From positions 4,676,480 through 4,740,479 of the forward strand of contig NC_036464.1 in the NCBI RefSeq assembly GCF_002775205.1: a stretch of 64,000 bases of DNA. The letters run 5' to 3'. Positions 47,501 to 59,049 of this stretch are shown piece after piece. This stretch comes from Xiphophorus maculatus (Eukaryota; Chordata; Actinopteri; Cyprinodontiformes; Poeciliidae). Every line of letters starts with the position of its first letter. Within the stretch, counting starts at the first letter, position 1. The notes below the pieces were generated by a model. It made no database searches, was not told where the DNA came from, and saw only the letters and a list, made by a program, of their open reading frames with translations. The translations under genes and the position numbers were made by a program.

Positions 47501-50500
47501 TCTCCTTCTTCTTCTGCTGTGAAAGACTTGAGCTTTAATTTTGATTTCTCAGTTGTTTTCCACAAATAGTCTCACAGACCTGATGTAGGACTCCTTGGAG
47601 AATTTTCTTTTTAAATTCAGCATATGATAAATATAAGATTTTGTTATGGAAAGGTTATTGATACAAGAAGAAGAAAATGGCTGCTCATCAGTCTTTGATA
47701 ATATCAAATTACTTTAGATTAACTCATTAATGATAACTTGCATTCCTATATTGAATAAATGCTTCTTTAAATCACCGAAACGGGGTTTGTGACACCAAAA
47801 AAAGGTTGAAGAGTGTGTAAATAAAGGCTGCGATGTTTATAGACCGACACTGTGAGGATGCAACAATTAATAAAAAGAGCTTTCTCTCTGAAGACCGGAG
47901 CTCTGCCTCCGTTAATAACCTTGTAAACGGGGAGAGGAATGATCGGATCAGGACTCTGGCTTTGCTCACTGTGCATCAGCTGCATCTCCTGTGGAGGGCT
48001 GTCTAGGGCTTCTGACGGTGATTACCTCCAGACAGCAGAGAGCTCCTGTTTAGAGCCCACTGGTAATCGATCATTTTCCACCCGGCTAAAAATATTACAA
48101 AGCTGGAAGCTGGAGCAGTGAGGAGAACAAAAAAAAAATAGGAGAGGGAGTGAGGCAAGTGGCACGAGCTGTCTCCAAGGGAACACAAGTCACGCCAGCG
48201 AAGTGGTATCAGGGCAAGGAGCTATTTTTGTTTCCAGTCGTCCTATCTTTGACAAAGAGCAGATGGTTAGGAAGAATGAGGGCCTTTAAGGTGCCTTTGA
48301 TTCACCTGCAAGGCTCCTCCTCTCGCTGACTTCCCTCTCTGCCAGAACGGTCCTTAGGTGCTGCAAGATGGCATAGCATCCCTGCTGCAAAACCTCTTTT
48401 GGAGGAAAATGAATGGGGCAGTCCCTAAGGCTCAGGCCTCTCAGTGTAATCACATTGCCTACAAAACAAAGGGAAGGGATGTTTGCTGTAGCAACTTTCA
48501 GTGGTATAACAAGACAGGTGTTAGAGCTGGACGACACGGCTTAAAAATAAAATCTAAAAATGTTTTCAGATCAGATCCAAGGGTTTCTTGTCAGGTTTTT
48601 TTTTTACTCAATTTGTTTTTTATCTGAAAAATAACTTACAAACAGGAAATACTTTTGAAAAAAGGCTTTTATTTATATTTATTTATATTTATCTCTATAT
48701 GGTTTGAAAATACTAAGAATTTGTTTTAAATTCTTAGTATAGCTTAAAAACAAAACAATTTTTTCCTGTTTTAAGTCAAATTTTTTATTTTTTCTCTGAA
48801 AAAGGACTAATAAACAAAATATATTTTTCAAAAAGTGGCTTTTTTAATCTGCATATGGATTAAAATCAAAATCTCATTTATTTTTCATACCAGATCCGAT
48901 TTGTGATTTTAACAGATTTTTTTTTCTAAAAAAGAAATTACCAAATATATATATATATTCCAAATATGGCTTTCATTTCAGTCATCCCTTTTCTGAGTTG
49001 TACAATGAAGAAGCAGGGCCAAGCTATAGAAATTTCTTGTTTAACTACAAAAATAACATTATTATATCAGCAGAATAAAGACACAATTTTACCAGAAAAA
49101 TGATTTAATTTTATGAGAAAAAGTTATTTTAATGAGAAATAAAAGCTTCTTGGAGTTATCAAGATCTGACATGAGCAGATCAGTCTGTGTGTTTTTCACT
49201 TGGTCAATCGTTTCAGTCCTGCTACTGATGATAATGTGATGCTCATGTGTTAAACCATTAAGTATTTCCTTATCTGTATAAGTGATACCAAAGTATAACT
49301 TCAAAAGATGCTCAACATTCCTCATTTTAATCTTTTGTTATTTTTCCTGTTGCCACTATCCGTTTACTGAATGTGACTGGTGTGTTTGAGACTAGAGCCA
49401 GTGATGAAACGAAGAAGAAACCTTGCGTCTCAAAGAGTGAAACATTGCTCACTAATTCATGTGAGTGAACTGAGCTCACCGAGTTCTGCTGGAAGCTCCA
49501 TGATGGGATTGGCCTCAAGTAGAAGATGTGTTAGACACCTGCATGATCAGAATGACAGTTTATAGGATGGCTGAAAGCACAATGACTCTCCTCTACACAA
49601 CATAGTGACGTTCATTTGAGTTTATTTTTTAATCAAACTTCACTACATAGCTGGTGTCAAAAATAATTGTCAAGCTGTAAGTAATTATGTTTGGATCTCA
49701 AGAGGAACAATGTAGAATCAGCACACAACTTCAGTAATTACAGCTAGAAATTAGTGATTAGGTCTGAAATCTGGGTGTGGTGACAGACTCAGACATCAAC
49801 CTTCAGAAACACATAAAGAAAGTTACAAAGTCAGCCTTTTATCACCTGAAGAACATTTTCAGGATTAAAGGACTTATGACCCCACAATTCTATGCAAAAA
49901 GAAAAATTCATCCATTTATACTGTTTTTATAGGTCTGAATAATAAAATCAATTCTCCAACTGCAGCTGATCCAGAATGCTGCTGCTGGCATTCTGACTAA
50001 AACCAGGAAGATAGAGCTCATCACTCCAGTTTAAAGTTGTTGTTTCAAACACTCAGGTCTTCTGGTTCTGATCTACTCTGCACCAGAACCAGAACCAAAC
50101 ATGGAGAAGAAGTATTCATTTTTTATGTTATTCTAATCTGGAACAAACTTCCAAACATAGCAAAACAATGTAACACTGAGTTAATTTAAATTTAGGCTAA
50201 AACTCAGCTGTTTAGAGTTGCCTTTTATTAATAATAAATGGAACACTGATCAACATATTTGATGCATGTCTTCTTGATAATGGGATTTGACAATATGTAA
50301 TGTTTATTGCTTCTTTCTGTATTATGTTTTAATAGTTTAAACCACTTTGTACTGCCTTGTTGTACTGCCAATGTGCTTTAATTGACTTAATACAACTTAA
50401 CACATCACCAAACCATATCATCAAGATGGACGACCTGACGATTGACAATTTCTAGATAAATGCGACAAATAGTCCGGTGCGACTTATTCAGTTCAATTCA

Positions 50501-51494
50501 TGCAAAAATACTTTATTGATCCCAAAGGAAAATTAAATGTTGTAGTAACTCATTAATTCAAAGAGCTGTAGCTGTCTGTATTACGGCAAATTTGAAGAAG
50601 CCTCTGACTAAAGGCACTCTGGAACATATGGTAGTAAACTAAATCTTTCAAATATGAAATTCAATAATAAAATGCCACTTTAAAGATCCATATAATTATG
50701 TCGCGCTATGTATTTATGAAATAATTTTATATGTATTATGGGAGTCACTGGACGTTGCTCTATTTTGGTGAGGTTGCAAGCTGAAAAGCCTTGTGGATTA
50801 AACAACATAGAAATGCAGTGATTTCTAAAAAGAAAAACTTTGATTTTAATTGTGATCCCCAACCCACACACTAGAAATGTAAACCTTCTCTATTGATAAA
50901 TGGGAGAACTAATTTACTTTCTGATGGGCAAGGGTTATAAGGCGACCGGATGTGGTGCAGTGCATTAATACTTTTGCAAAAGATTGGCCTCTTTAAATAC
51001 AGTAAATGCAATAGGACCTGACCTGTGTGAGCCAATTTCAGCAGGAAGAGACGTAATGAGGTTCTTTCTGAGGTCCAGCCACTCCAGTTGGGGCAAACTG
51101 GAGAACAATGATCCAGAAATGCTGGAAATCAGGTTTTCTTGCAGGCACAGACGCTGAGGAACAACGGGAATCCTGTTTAATAAAGAGACAACGTGAAGCC
51201 GAGCATACACCTGCTGCTGCTGTGTACTGGACTGACCGTGAGCAGGCTGTTATTCAGCACACTGTCAGGAACATGAGTGAGATTGGATCCCTTCAGGCAG
51301 AGCGCGTCTGTGGGAGTGGGCTCATCCTCTGGCTCGGTCTTCTCAGGCAGGCTGAATTTCCTCTCTAAGTTCACCTCAGTGTCTCCGAAGACAAAGCGTC
51401 CCTGTGTGTCTTTGTCAAAGACACCCATTGAAGAAGTCCAGTTGAGGTCATTCTGGACCAACCCGGTTTCGAACATCATTTTTTCTTGCGGCAT
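41552..51494 (-). CDS. LRRC27: Leucine-rich repeat-containing protein 27
   Basis: Ten coding exons, all GT-AG and phase-compatible: 51494-51237, 51153-51023, 49538-49480, 48458-48306, 46525-46363, 45146-45048, 44913-44853, 43629-43550, 41871-41751, 41653-41552; 408 residues, human about 530. Residues 63-170 hold LRRs (ALCLKGSNLTHVP, LEWLDLRKNLITSLP, LLLEANPIMELPAEL, LRGLSLRDCPIHFPP); then a linker (LLRFRELKNEL) and a charged, probably coiled-coil C-terminus (KKAEEAARREKEKR, ARELERNIRTRVKRLQERHK). LRR spacing and the SS/basic segments follow human LRRC27; its biochemical role is not established. Intron 1 is only 83 bp and needs the acceptor at 51154; the AG 19 nt upstream would break the frame. 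Exon 9 has an in-frame alternative donor (end 41775). Promoter: X-box at 51718. Confidence 0.93.
42245..42736 (-). mobile_element. Pogo-like non-autonomous transposon in LRRC27 intron 8
   Basis: Termini are inverted: left tattttccctactatagagc ... tataagccacacc, right gcggcttatagtccgaaaaa. On the minus strand the frame 42616-42284 includes YDAAFKLRAIDLAV and KLGVNETLAL, resembling the N-terminal helix-turn-helix of pogo/Tigger transposases (FKLxxIxxA...xGVNExxVRxWR) with a deletion between. The catalytic domain is absent, so it cannot mobilise itself. A further end fragment (atagtccggtgcgactta) lies at about 50470. Confidence 0.7.
43870..44340. repeat. Decayed interspersed repeat in LRRC27 intron 7
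   Basis: Contains agtgttgtgaaaaggctaca and caatttctaagttaaatcc-like wording of a common fish DNA-transposon repeat (cagtgttgtgaaaagtattt...). Continues to ggttttcaattccaaaatg. Broken and non-coding. Lies between exons 7 and 8. Confidence 0.5.
47221..47277. repeat. Two adjacent perfect hairpins in LRRC27 intron 4
   Basis: 47221-47243: CAAAGCTCA / TGAGCTTTG with a 5-nt loop. 47247-47277: ACATAAAATCAAG / CTTGATTTTATGT with a 5-nt loop. Both stems are perfect, three bases apart. Confidence 0.9.
49735..50400 (+). mobile_element. LINE (L2/Rex-like) 3' fragment in LRRC27 intron 2
   Basis: Translation in shifting frames gives NLGV-like VVTDSDINLQKHIKKVTKSA then FYHLKNIFRIKG, LQLIQNAAAGILTKTRK and LWNKLPNIAK-like pieces, the order found in fish LINE reverse-transcriptase C-termini (GVxxDSDLxFxxHI, AFFHLRNI, LQLVQNAAARVLT, LWNSLP). 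Several frameshifts; 5' truncated; sense strand opposite to LRRC27. Confidence 0.8.
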
Positions 51495-51717
51495 TTAACC
51501 CATGAGTAGAGATTTTACGTAAGAAGCTAACTGTTTCCTCTTTAGCTAAAACTGGACAACTACCGGTTGAATAAATGTCAGAAAGCGTCCCTGCTTTCCC
51601 AGTTACTGGACTCCAACGACATTAAAAAAAAACCCTCTAAATACTTTTAAACCAAAACGTTTTGTACGCATTTTAAAAGTAAGCTAACTTTTGACGGCGT
51701 CTCCCAAGATTCAAACT

Positions 51718-51731
51718 GTAACCATAGCAAC
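51718..51731. promoter_or_regulatory. RFX X-box upstream of LRRC27
   Basis: GTAACCATAGCAAC fits the vertebrate RFX consensus GTNRCC-(N2)-RGYAAC at every position and lies 224 bp upstream of the LRRC27 ATG, outside the repeat that starts at about 51795. X-boxes near the start site mark RFX/FOXJ1-controlled ciliary genes. Confidence 0.7.
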
Positions 51732-51794
51732 AAGAGCAACAACAACGGCAGCCACTGTGAGTTCTATGGAGGGCCAACAGGGCCAAATAAAATA

Positions 51795-52090
51795 CCGCGA
51801 AAACATAAAATCTTACCAAGTATTTTTGGTCTAGTTTCTAACGCATATATCTTAATACACTTGAAATAAGACAAAATTAACTTCCAAATAACCTTTCAGC
51901 AAACTGTAAGAGCTTGTTTTAAGTAAACAATTTCTTAAAATTGGTAAAGAAGTAAATCTTCCATTGGCAGTTTTGACTTGTAAAATAAGTGAAATAATCT
52001 GTCAATGGAAATAGTACTTTTTCATCAATATTAAGGATTTACTTGCATAAAATAAGCTCCTATATCTTGCTGAAAGGTTACTTTCATGAA
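51795..52090 (+). repeat. Interspersed repeat family G, fullest copy
   Basis: Reads taccaagtatttttggtcta, taatacacttgaaataagac, aaaattaacttccaaataac, then gttttaagtaaacaatttct and ccattggcagttttgac. Ends at a 13-bp perfect hairpin (AAAGGTTACTTTC / GAAAGTAACCTTT, 52073-52103). Reference for copies at 1690, 13700 and 61130. Confidence 0.7.
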
Positions 52091-52103
52091 GAAAGTAACC
52101 TTT

Positions 52104-53523
52104 TCTGATCCTCATTGTTTTTGGGTTAAAAAATGTTTAAAGTTGACAGAAAATTTGGAAATATCACTTAATAATTACATGTTCTTGGAAGACTGGAAGA
52201 TTAATACCTAAACACCAACTATAAAGCCTTTGAAAAAAAGCAATCATTTAAAAAAAACCTAAAATAAATAAATAATGCTTAGCCTGTTGGGTGCGCAAGT
52301 AAAGCCTGGTGGCCTGCCAGTGGGGAAACCCTGCAATTTAAATGTTAATTGTTCTACTCGTATTTATTTATTTAATAATTTGTATTAATATTAAATTGCT
52401 ACTGCTACATTTATTAAGATACTGCTTAACAACTGTATTTAAATGATCACATATTTAACTACTGCACTTTTAGTTCTTGAAGGTTCCAATAGACATTTCT
52501 AAATGAAAACCCCATTTAAATCCCCCAGGTTACCACATTATAGTTTGAATAAATAGAAAAAAATAAAACTTATGCAGTTCAAATGTCCTCTAAAATGGAA
52601 TGTGACATTATTTGGAGAGCAACAACATCAACAAATAAACCCAAAGTCTAAATTAATAACCTTCTGGTCTTTTTTTCAGTACTCCGGCTCCACCCATCCA
52701 TATTCTAATCGGATTGTCAAATATTAATTCTCTGCTCTGATGAAGGCCAGCAGCAGTTAACACCTTACATCGCGGTAAAGCCCACCTCTGCACTCTGTCT
52801 TTTTCCTAGGGATACAGAGGCTTCACCTGGTTGTTTTATGTGCTACGTGTGGCAGGCACACCGACTTCTCATGGGTGCATTCCTTCACAGTCAGCCGGTG
52901 GAATAAACTGCCGTAAATAGCAACAGTCCTGCATGGAAGGAGCTTAACTTGAGAGGCTGAGATCAGGGACAGTGGGAACAAAAGAACAAACCATGATTTG
53001 ACTCCGTTAATAGAAATGAAATATTAACCAGTCCACCATATTGTGAGTGGCAGGTTTGCATTTGAAAGAAAAACAAACAAACAAACAAACAAACTGGATT
53101 TTCTAAATATAAGAAACACCAAATTTGATCATAAACTAATTAAAATTATTCGTTTTATGCAAAGTAATATATATTCACTATTGTATCTGAACTAATGATC
53201 AATGGGACAAAAATGTACAAAATCTATAAATCAAAACTAACCAACTTAACTGTGATTCATTAAATGTATCAAATGTGGCTTTTGAAATTATGCCAAACCA
53301 CTTATCTGAATTAGATTTTGGTAATAATAATAACGACAATGAATGTCTTTATTAAGTGGGCGTCCCCTTTTGTTGGAGCTGAATCTGCCTAGAGTAGCAC
53401 TCTGGCGTGTGAATGGTGCACACCCGGTAACTAAACCAGCAGTGGCAAATGATGGTCAAGGTAACCAGAATAGTAACATGTAACTTCCGGTTATCTTTAA
53501 ATAAAGGACTTGATTGATCACAA

Positions 53524-53610
<87 letters not shown>

Positions 53611-54229
53611 CAAGTGCAATATATTGAAATTGTAAATAATGAAAAATTTAAACCGTTTTAATAAATAAACAATAGACTAAAGCTATGCTAAAAATAAATA
53701 AACTAATGAAAAGAATGTGTGTTTACGTTTAAAATAAGTTAAACACCATCAAATAAAAAAGCTTAAAAACAAGTTATATTTGTTCCAAAAGAAGGAAAAA
53801 AACCTTTTTAAATAAAGCCAATATTATATTAATAATGATATCAACAATATAGTTTTGAAGTTGCCCTCCACTAACAATAAATGGATATTAATAAAATAAA
53901 AATAGTTAACAAAAATTATAATTATAGCAAATTTTATTGAAATTTGAATGTAATACAATTATACAAAATTATAGCAGTAGTAGCAATAATAATGTCAATC
54001 ATAATAATCATTGTAATGAAATTTCAGTGATGAGCGCAACACTTTAAAATAAATAAAATAATAGTAATATTTGAATGATATTGCTACTACAATACCTCTC
54101 CTAGAAATAATCATACTAAATTAGATATAAAAAGTTATACAGTAATAAACCGTAACAAAAGGCACTTTGTTTATTTCCTTGTAAATATACACAATAATCT
54201 ATCTTTATAAGCGTTGTTATCCAAGTAAA
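52104..54229. other. Divergent intergenic region LRRC27-STK32C
   Basis: 52104-52660 AT-rich. 52680-52960 is repeat-free and GC-richer (gaaggccagcagcagttaac, ttacatcgcggtaaagccca), a candidate regulatory element. 53070-53095 is a short (AAAC)n tract. 53610-54200 is AT-rich degenerate microsatellite-like sequence. No gene. Confidence 0.4.
53527..53608. repeat. (TAA)n microsatellite
   Basis: About 27 uninterrupted TAA units, 82 bp; likely polymorphic. Confidence 0.97.
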
Positions 54230-54704
54230 AATGTCTAAAAGCGTCCCTGTCGCAGCGACCTTTATTTTCTTAAGCAAATTGTCTGTGCTTCCGGTCTTTA
54301 TTTGCAGCTTAACGCAGCTTCCACTCGCGGCAGCAACGATGAGCTGGAAGCGTATTGGTCTGTCTGCGGAAGACAGCTGAGCGCTACAAACATCGAGTCA
54401 CTGTTTGAACATCCAGCTCCAACTTACAGAACACTGTCAGATCCCAACACATCCACAAAACCCGCTCGCTTCACTTCCCGTCATCTCATCCGAAATTACT
54501 TTCACCATCCTCATCCTCATTTACTCGCGCTGCTTCAGATTATCGGCTGAAAAAACAGGGGAACACGGACAGATAAAAAGAAAACATCCCCCAAACCAAA
54601 CGGAGTCTGGTGAAATGCGCGGCTGCCTGTTTTTTAAGGAGGAGGGTGTCCAACGCTGAGCTGTAGTTTCTCTCCAAGAGGCGAGGAATGCAATCTGAGC
54701 ATCA
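54230..54704 (+). promoter_or_regulatory. STK32C: STK32C promoter and 5' UTR region
   Basis: GC-richer than the AT-rich DNA on both sides, no TATA box at a convincing place. Carries upstream ATGs, including one at 54615 opening a 14-codon frame (MRGCLFFKEEGVQR) and one at 54688 overlapping the coding start out of frame. An in-frame TGA at 54696-54698 closes the coding frame before the first usable ATG. The start site is not determinable. Confidence 0.5.
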
Positions 54705-54786
54705 ATGTTTCACTGGGGCAAGTGGAAGAAGAGGATGGGAGCCAACAGTTCTTCAAAGAGACCAGTGTTCGACGAGAAGGAAGATG
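54705..54786 (+). CDS. STK32C: Serine/threonine kinase 32C, first coding exon (partial gene)
   Basis: Encodes MFHWGKWKKRMGANSSSKRP then VFDEKED and ends GATG/GTAAGC (phase 1, so the next codon is completed as Val, as in the family VNFDHF continuation). The FxWxKWKKRMG...RPVFD(D/E)KED pattern is that of human STK32C around its second methionine; STK32A starts with the related MGANTS...PPVFDENED. STK32 (YANK) kinases are AGC-group enzymes of poorly known substrates. Catalytic exons were not found up to 64000, so intron 1 exceeds 9.2 kb. First ATG (54705) has a weak context (T at -3, T at +4); the second (54735) is strong (A at -3, G at +4) and yields MGANSSSK, a possible N-myristoylation signal. 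Transcribed divergently from LRRC27. Confidence 0.9.
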
Positions 54787-56279
54787 GTAAGCGCTGGGGA
54801 AAGTCAAAACATTGATTAAGTTGAAGGAGTCATTTACATAATTAACTGAAAAATGCATTTAAAGCCCAAACTGCGCTGTGAGTAAGTGTTAAAAACTGAG
54901 CACATTTGCTGTTGGACTTTTTTCTGTGTCTTGGTAAAATTGTTGTCCTGCTTCCTTTTATATTCCTGCCAGTTATATAACCCATTTTAGACGGGAAGTG
55001 ACATTACTTTTTTAGTTTGATCACTTTGTGAGAATAGAAAGTTTCTTAAAGCGTCGTTCTCATGCAGCTTTTCCAATCAGAGAAGACACTAACCTAATCA
55101 ATGAGGCCAGAATAAAACTCCTGATGTTGGATAAAATTAAGTAAAGCAGCGGTTTGAGTGTATGTGCATGAAATGGTAAACATGTACCAAGATCTAAGTG
55201 CTTCTTTTAACCAACAAAGATTATTATTATTATTATTAATAATCATTTATTTGTACATGATTAATCTCAGTCACAAGATTAACCTGTTACATACATCACA
55301 ACAAATAGCATAAAAATAATCTGAGATATTAATCAGCAGAGGTTGGATTGGCATTTTTAAACGAGCAGCACCAGAATCCCTGACCTAACTTAAAGATGCA
55401 CCAATCAGGCTTTTTGTTTCCGGCACCCATTTCTGTTTTTCTCTGTGGTCTGACCTGCAGATTCAAATAGTGAACAATTCTGATTTGGAAAAAATAAAAG
55501 TGCTAAGAGATGGAGGGAGACAGAAGCCATTGGAAAAGGATGAAATTACATGAACTTGTCTTATGCATCCAAGCTTATGTCACTATTTAACTCTAAGAAG
55601 TTCAAGTATAAATCCAAAATTCACTCGATAATTATGTTGTTGCTTTCTTTGTTTTGTATTTACTGTTTATCCTGATTGGATTTATAGTATTTGTGTGTAT
55701 TTTTAACCTTCTTTTATATAACCTCTGTTTGTTTTAACAAGACAAATCTCTCATTGTCCAGAGATGACTGATGAAAAATAACTTGGCTAATTCTGGTGCA
55801 TTTACAGAAATGTTAATTGGTGAGCATTGTCCCTCCCAAATACATTTTCATTTTCATTTCCAATGTACCTCGAACAAACCACCAGCAGTACATTTTTTTA
55901 TCTTTACTTTTTTGGAGTCAAAAATGTTGGCTTTTTAAGTTTGTTTGTGTTATAGAAATCCTCAAGAGATAACTGGAAATTGGTTTCAGTTCAATAAAAG
56001 CCAAATCAATACATCTCTTGCTTTAAAAAAAATAATGAAAAGTTAATAAAACTTATTTTAAATTTATTTTAAAGAGTAATGCTTGGCTACCTAGACTCCA
56101 AACTACTACCTTTGTCAAGCAACATGTTGGACAACTTCTTCATTTTATAGTCAACATTTGTTGCATTTAATCGTAAAATAAAACCAATATTTGCACAAAT
56201 CAGATTGGTACTTAAAGAAGCCTCTAATTTATTTGTTGGCCAGTAAAGGCAGATCAGTGCATCTTTAAAATGGTCCAAT

Positions 56280-56730
56280 GTGGTATAACGTAAAACTGGC
56301 TTTTTTTTTTAGCTTCAAATCATGTTATAATGCTATTCTCTGGAGTGTTGTTTTGATTCTTCTATGAATGTTTGAGAAATCCTTTAATCTCTGGTGGCAA
56401 CCATAATGTTTCGTCTCACAAAGCTCCACCTTGGAGTTTCTGCCGCACAGAGCATCATCCGTCTCCCACTCAGCTCCTCCAGACTAGTGGCAGCAGCATT
56501 TGGCAAACAACTGGTGGAACTGCTGCATGTCTGCTGAGCTCATCATATGATCTACAACGCTCTTAAGAATGATTGTAAATGGCATTGTTGTGCAAGGTGT
56601 TGGAAAGAGGAGGAGCTTCTTAAAGAGACAGAGGCCAAATTCAAGGCGTCAGATATGGCGATGGTGCTAAGTCAAATTTGTTTTAAGCTACTGTATGTTT
56701 TATATATACTACATTTTCATAACACTAAAA
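56280..56730 (-). mobile_element. MITE family B, reverse copy
   Basis: Complement of 40715-41297 over caccttggagtttctg, gcaaacaactggtggaactg, cttaaagagacagaggccaa. Ends are eroded. Embedded frames (56372-56566, 56547-56735) are not genes. Confidence 0.7.
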
Positions 56731-57914
56731 GGTAGGCCTGGGCGATATGGCTTAAAAAATAAAATCCAAAAAATTCTTGTAAAAAATGATGAATGACAGT
56801 AAATATTTTCCAAAACTTGCTTTTATTTCAATCATCCCTACTCGGTGTCTACTGGAATTCAAAGTCCAAGACTTTGGAAAACAAGATGGCGGCTCTGGAT
56901 GGACTGACAACACTCTTAACTTTGGAAACACAAGGAAAGCATTGGTGGAAGAAAAAATCCAGATTTTCCAAAAATCAACTCTTCAAAAACAAAAATAACA
57001 ACAAAAAAAAACTTTGATTGGTTAATAATCGTCCAGACCTAGCAGAAGGTAACAGAGTTATATTGTCCCAGAAATGATTACAATAGATGACAATATTGTA
57101 ATTTAACAATAATATATGTTAAAATATAACAATAATCATTCAGCTTAGACAGGGAAAACAGGCAAAAGCGCCAGGCACGACTTTTGTAAAGAAGCAGAGA
57201 AAAACAGAGCACAAACTACTTCATACTGGGTATCAAATAGGCTTGTATTGATACAAATTTTGCTGGATGATAAATTGACCCACTAATTATTGTGATAAAT
57301 GTTAATATTGTTGTTTGAAACCATTTTCAAGTATTGCATAATTAAGGGCATCAAAATGCACCCCAAACACTGAAACTGGAAGATATTTTAACAATCTAAA
57401 ATAATAACAACCAACCGAAACAAAAAACAAAGTGGATTATAAAGTCTATAAACAAAAATATGAATCATCAAAATGTGAATTACCAAGCTCATTTTAATTT
57501 ACCGTGTGATTAATTGATTCATTTCTTGTTGTGACAGGCTCAGCTGTGCACCCAATAAGCTCAACTTTGCTGTATCTCTGAGATGAACAAAAAAAAGAAA
57601 AGCCATGGCTGCAGAGGCAAAAACTCGGATAAATGAGGTCGTATAGCAGCAGGGATCCGGTCATATGTTTGTGTCTCTGTGCACCCTCGTGCAAGGATAA
57701 CCCAATTAGGTCTACAGCAGTTCTGTCAGCGGCCTTGAAGGGAAATTGTCCAGCTCCACGGGTCAGGCAGGCTGCTGTCAAGGCAAGTAGACGTAGAGAG
57801 AGCAGAGAGGGGAGGCAGGAAGGAGTGGCCCTCCAGCTTTAAGTGCTCTCCTCCATGCAGCAGCTGATCAAAGCTGAATCTGAGATCTTTATGGTGTCGT
57901 TGATTCTGGATGAT

Positions 57915-59010
57915 TAGAGGGGCAACATTATGTATTTTCCCATCACATAGCGCCATTTTACACCAAAATCACGTAACTTCAATTCCTATAAAAATGCAGC
58001 ATATATCAAATATGACTTAAAGGGGCAAGATTATGTAAAATCAACTTTTTTGAGCTTTACATCATGTTACTATGTTATTCCATAATCAAAAACATACCTG
58101 GAGTGTTGCCTTGATTCTTTCATGCATGTTTGAGAAATCATTTCGTCTCCATGGCAACCATTCACCTGTCCAAAACGTTGGGTAGGACCTAGGTCCGCCT
58201 TCAAGCTGCAGTTTTGAGGCTTCAGAGCTTCCACCTCACAGAGCACTCCTACCCTGCGACTTCCCCACTCAGTTCCTTCAGACTAGCCAGCAGCAATTAG
58301 CAAACACCTGGTGGAACTGCACATCTGCTGAGCTCATCATAGGAGTTACTTCTCATTGCATTGCAGGTAAAAATGTTGCTGAAGGGTTTGTAGTGGAGCC
58401 ATGTTATGATAACTTCCTGAAGGTGGAGTTTCAGAAACAGAGGGAGCTTTTAAAGAAACAGAGGCCCAATTTCAAGGCATTAAATTATGAAGTCAAATTT
58501 CTTTCAAGTCGTATTAAATATATACAGCATTTTTACAACAACTAGAGTTAACATAGTTACTTGATTGTGATATAAAATTGCACTATGTGCCTACATAACA
58601 CATAACACCTACCTCTTTAAAAGAAATTTCACTTTGTAATTTAATATCTTTAAATTGGGCTTCTGTCTTTTTAAAAAACTCCTACTCTTTCTGAAACTCC
58701 CGCGTTCAGGAAGTAATCATAACATGGCACCACTATTAACATTTTAGCAACGTTTTTTTTTTTTTTACCAGCGGTTCACTGAGAATTAGCTCATATAATC
58801 AAGGTGATCACCTTGAGCACCAGGTGTTTGCTAATTACTGCAGCTCTGAGGAAGTGCTGCGCCTCGAAGGCGGGGCTAAGTCCAACCAGGCGTATTGCAC
58901 ACCTGAATGGTTCCCACAGAGATTAAATGGTTTCCCAAATATGCCTGAAAGAATTAAAGCAGCACACCAGGTATGTTTTTGACGAGTGAATGACATTATA
59001 ACATGATGTA
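57915..59010. mobile_element. Two MITE family B copies forming a large inverted repeat
   Basis: 58018-58560 is in reverse orientation (gcaaacacctggtggaactg, gcttttaaagaaacagaggc) and 58560-59010 in forward orientation (aaactcctactctttctgaa, accaggtgtttgctaattac), so the two can fold on each other; a short extra terminal piece (aggggcaacattatgtattt) lies at 57915-58017. Imperfect arms of roughly 400-450 bp. Confidence 0.7.
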
Positions 59011-59049
59011 AAGTTCAGAAATCTCGAGGAAACAAGGAGGTTAGGTTTA

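Noticed and set aside
51154..51172. Earlier acceptor AG for LRRC27 exon 2 (after ttattaaacag)
   Set aside because: It would add 19 nt and break the reading frame into LCLQENLIS; the AG at 51155-51154 keeps phase 0.
53527..53608. Regular repeats as a CRISPR-like array
   Set aside because: It is a simple trinucleotide microsatellite; no spacer structure exists anywhere in the window.
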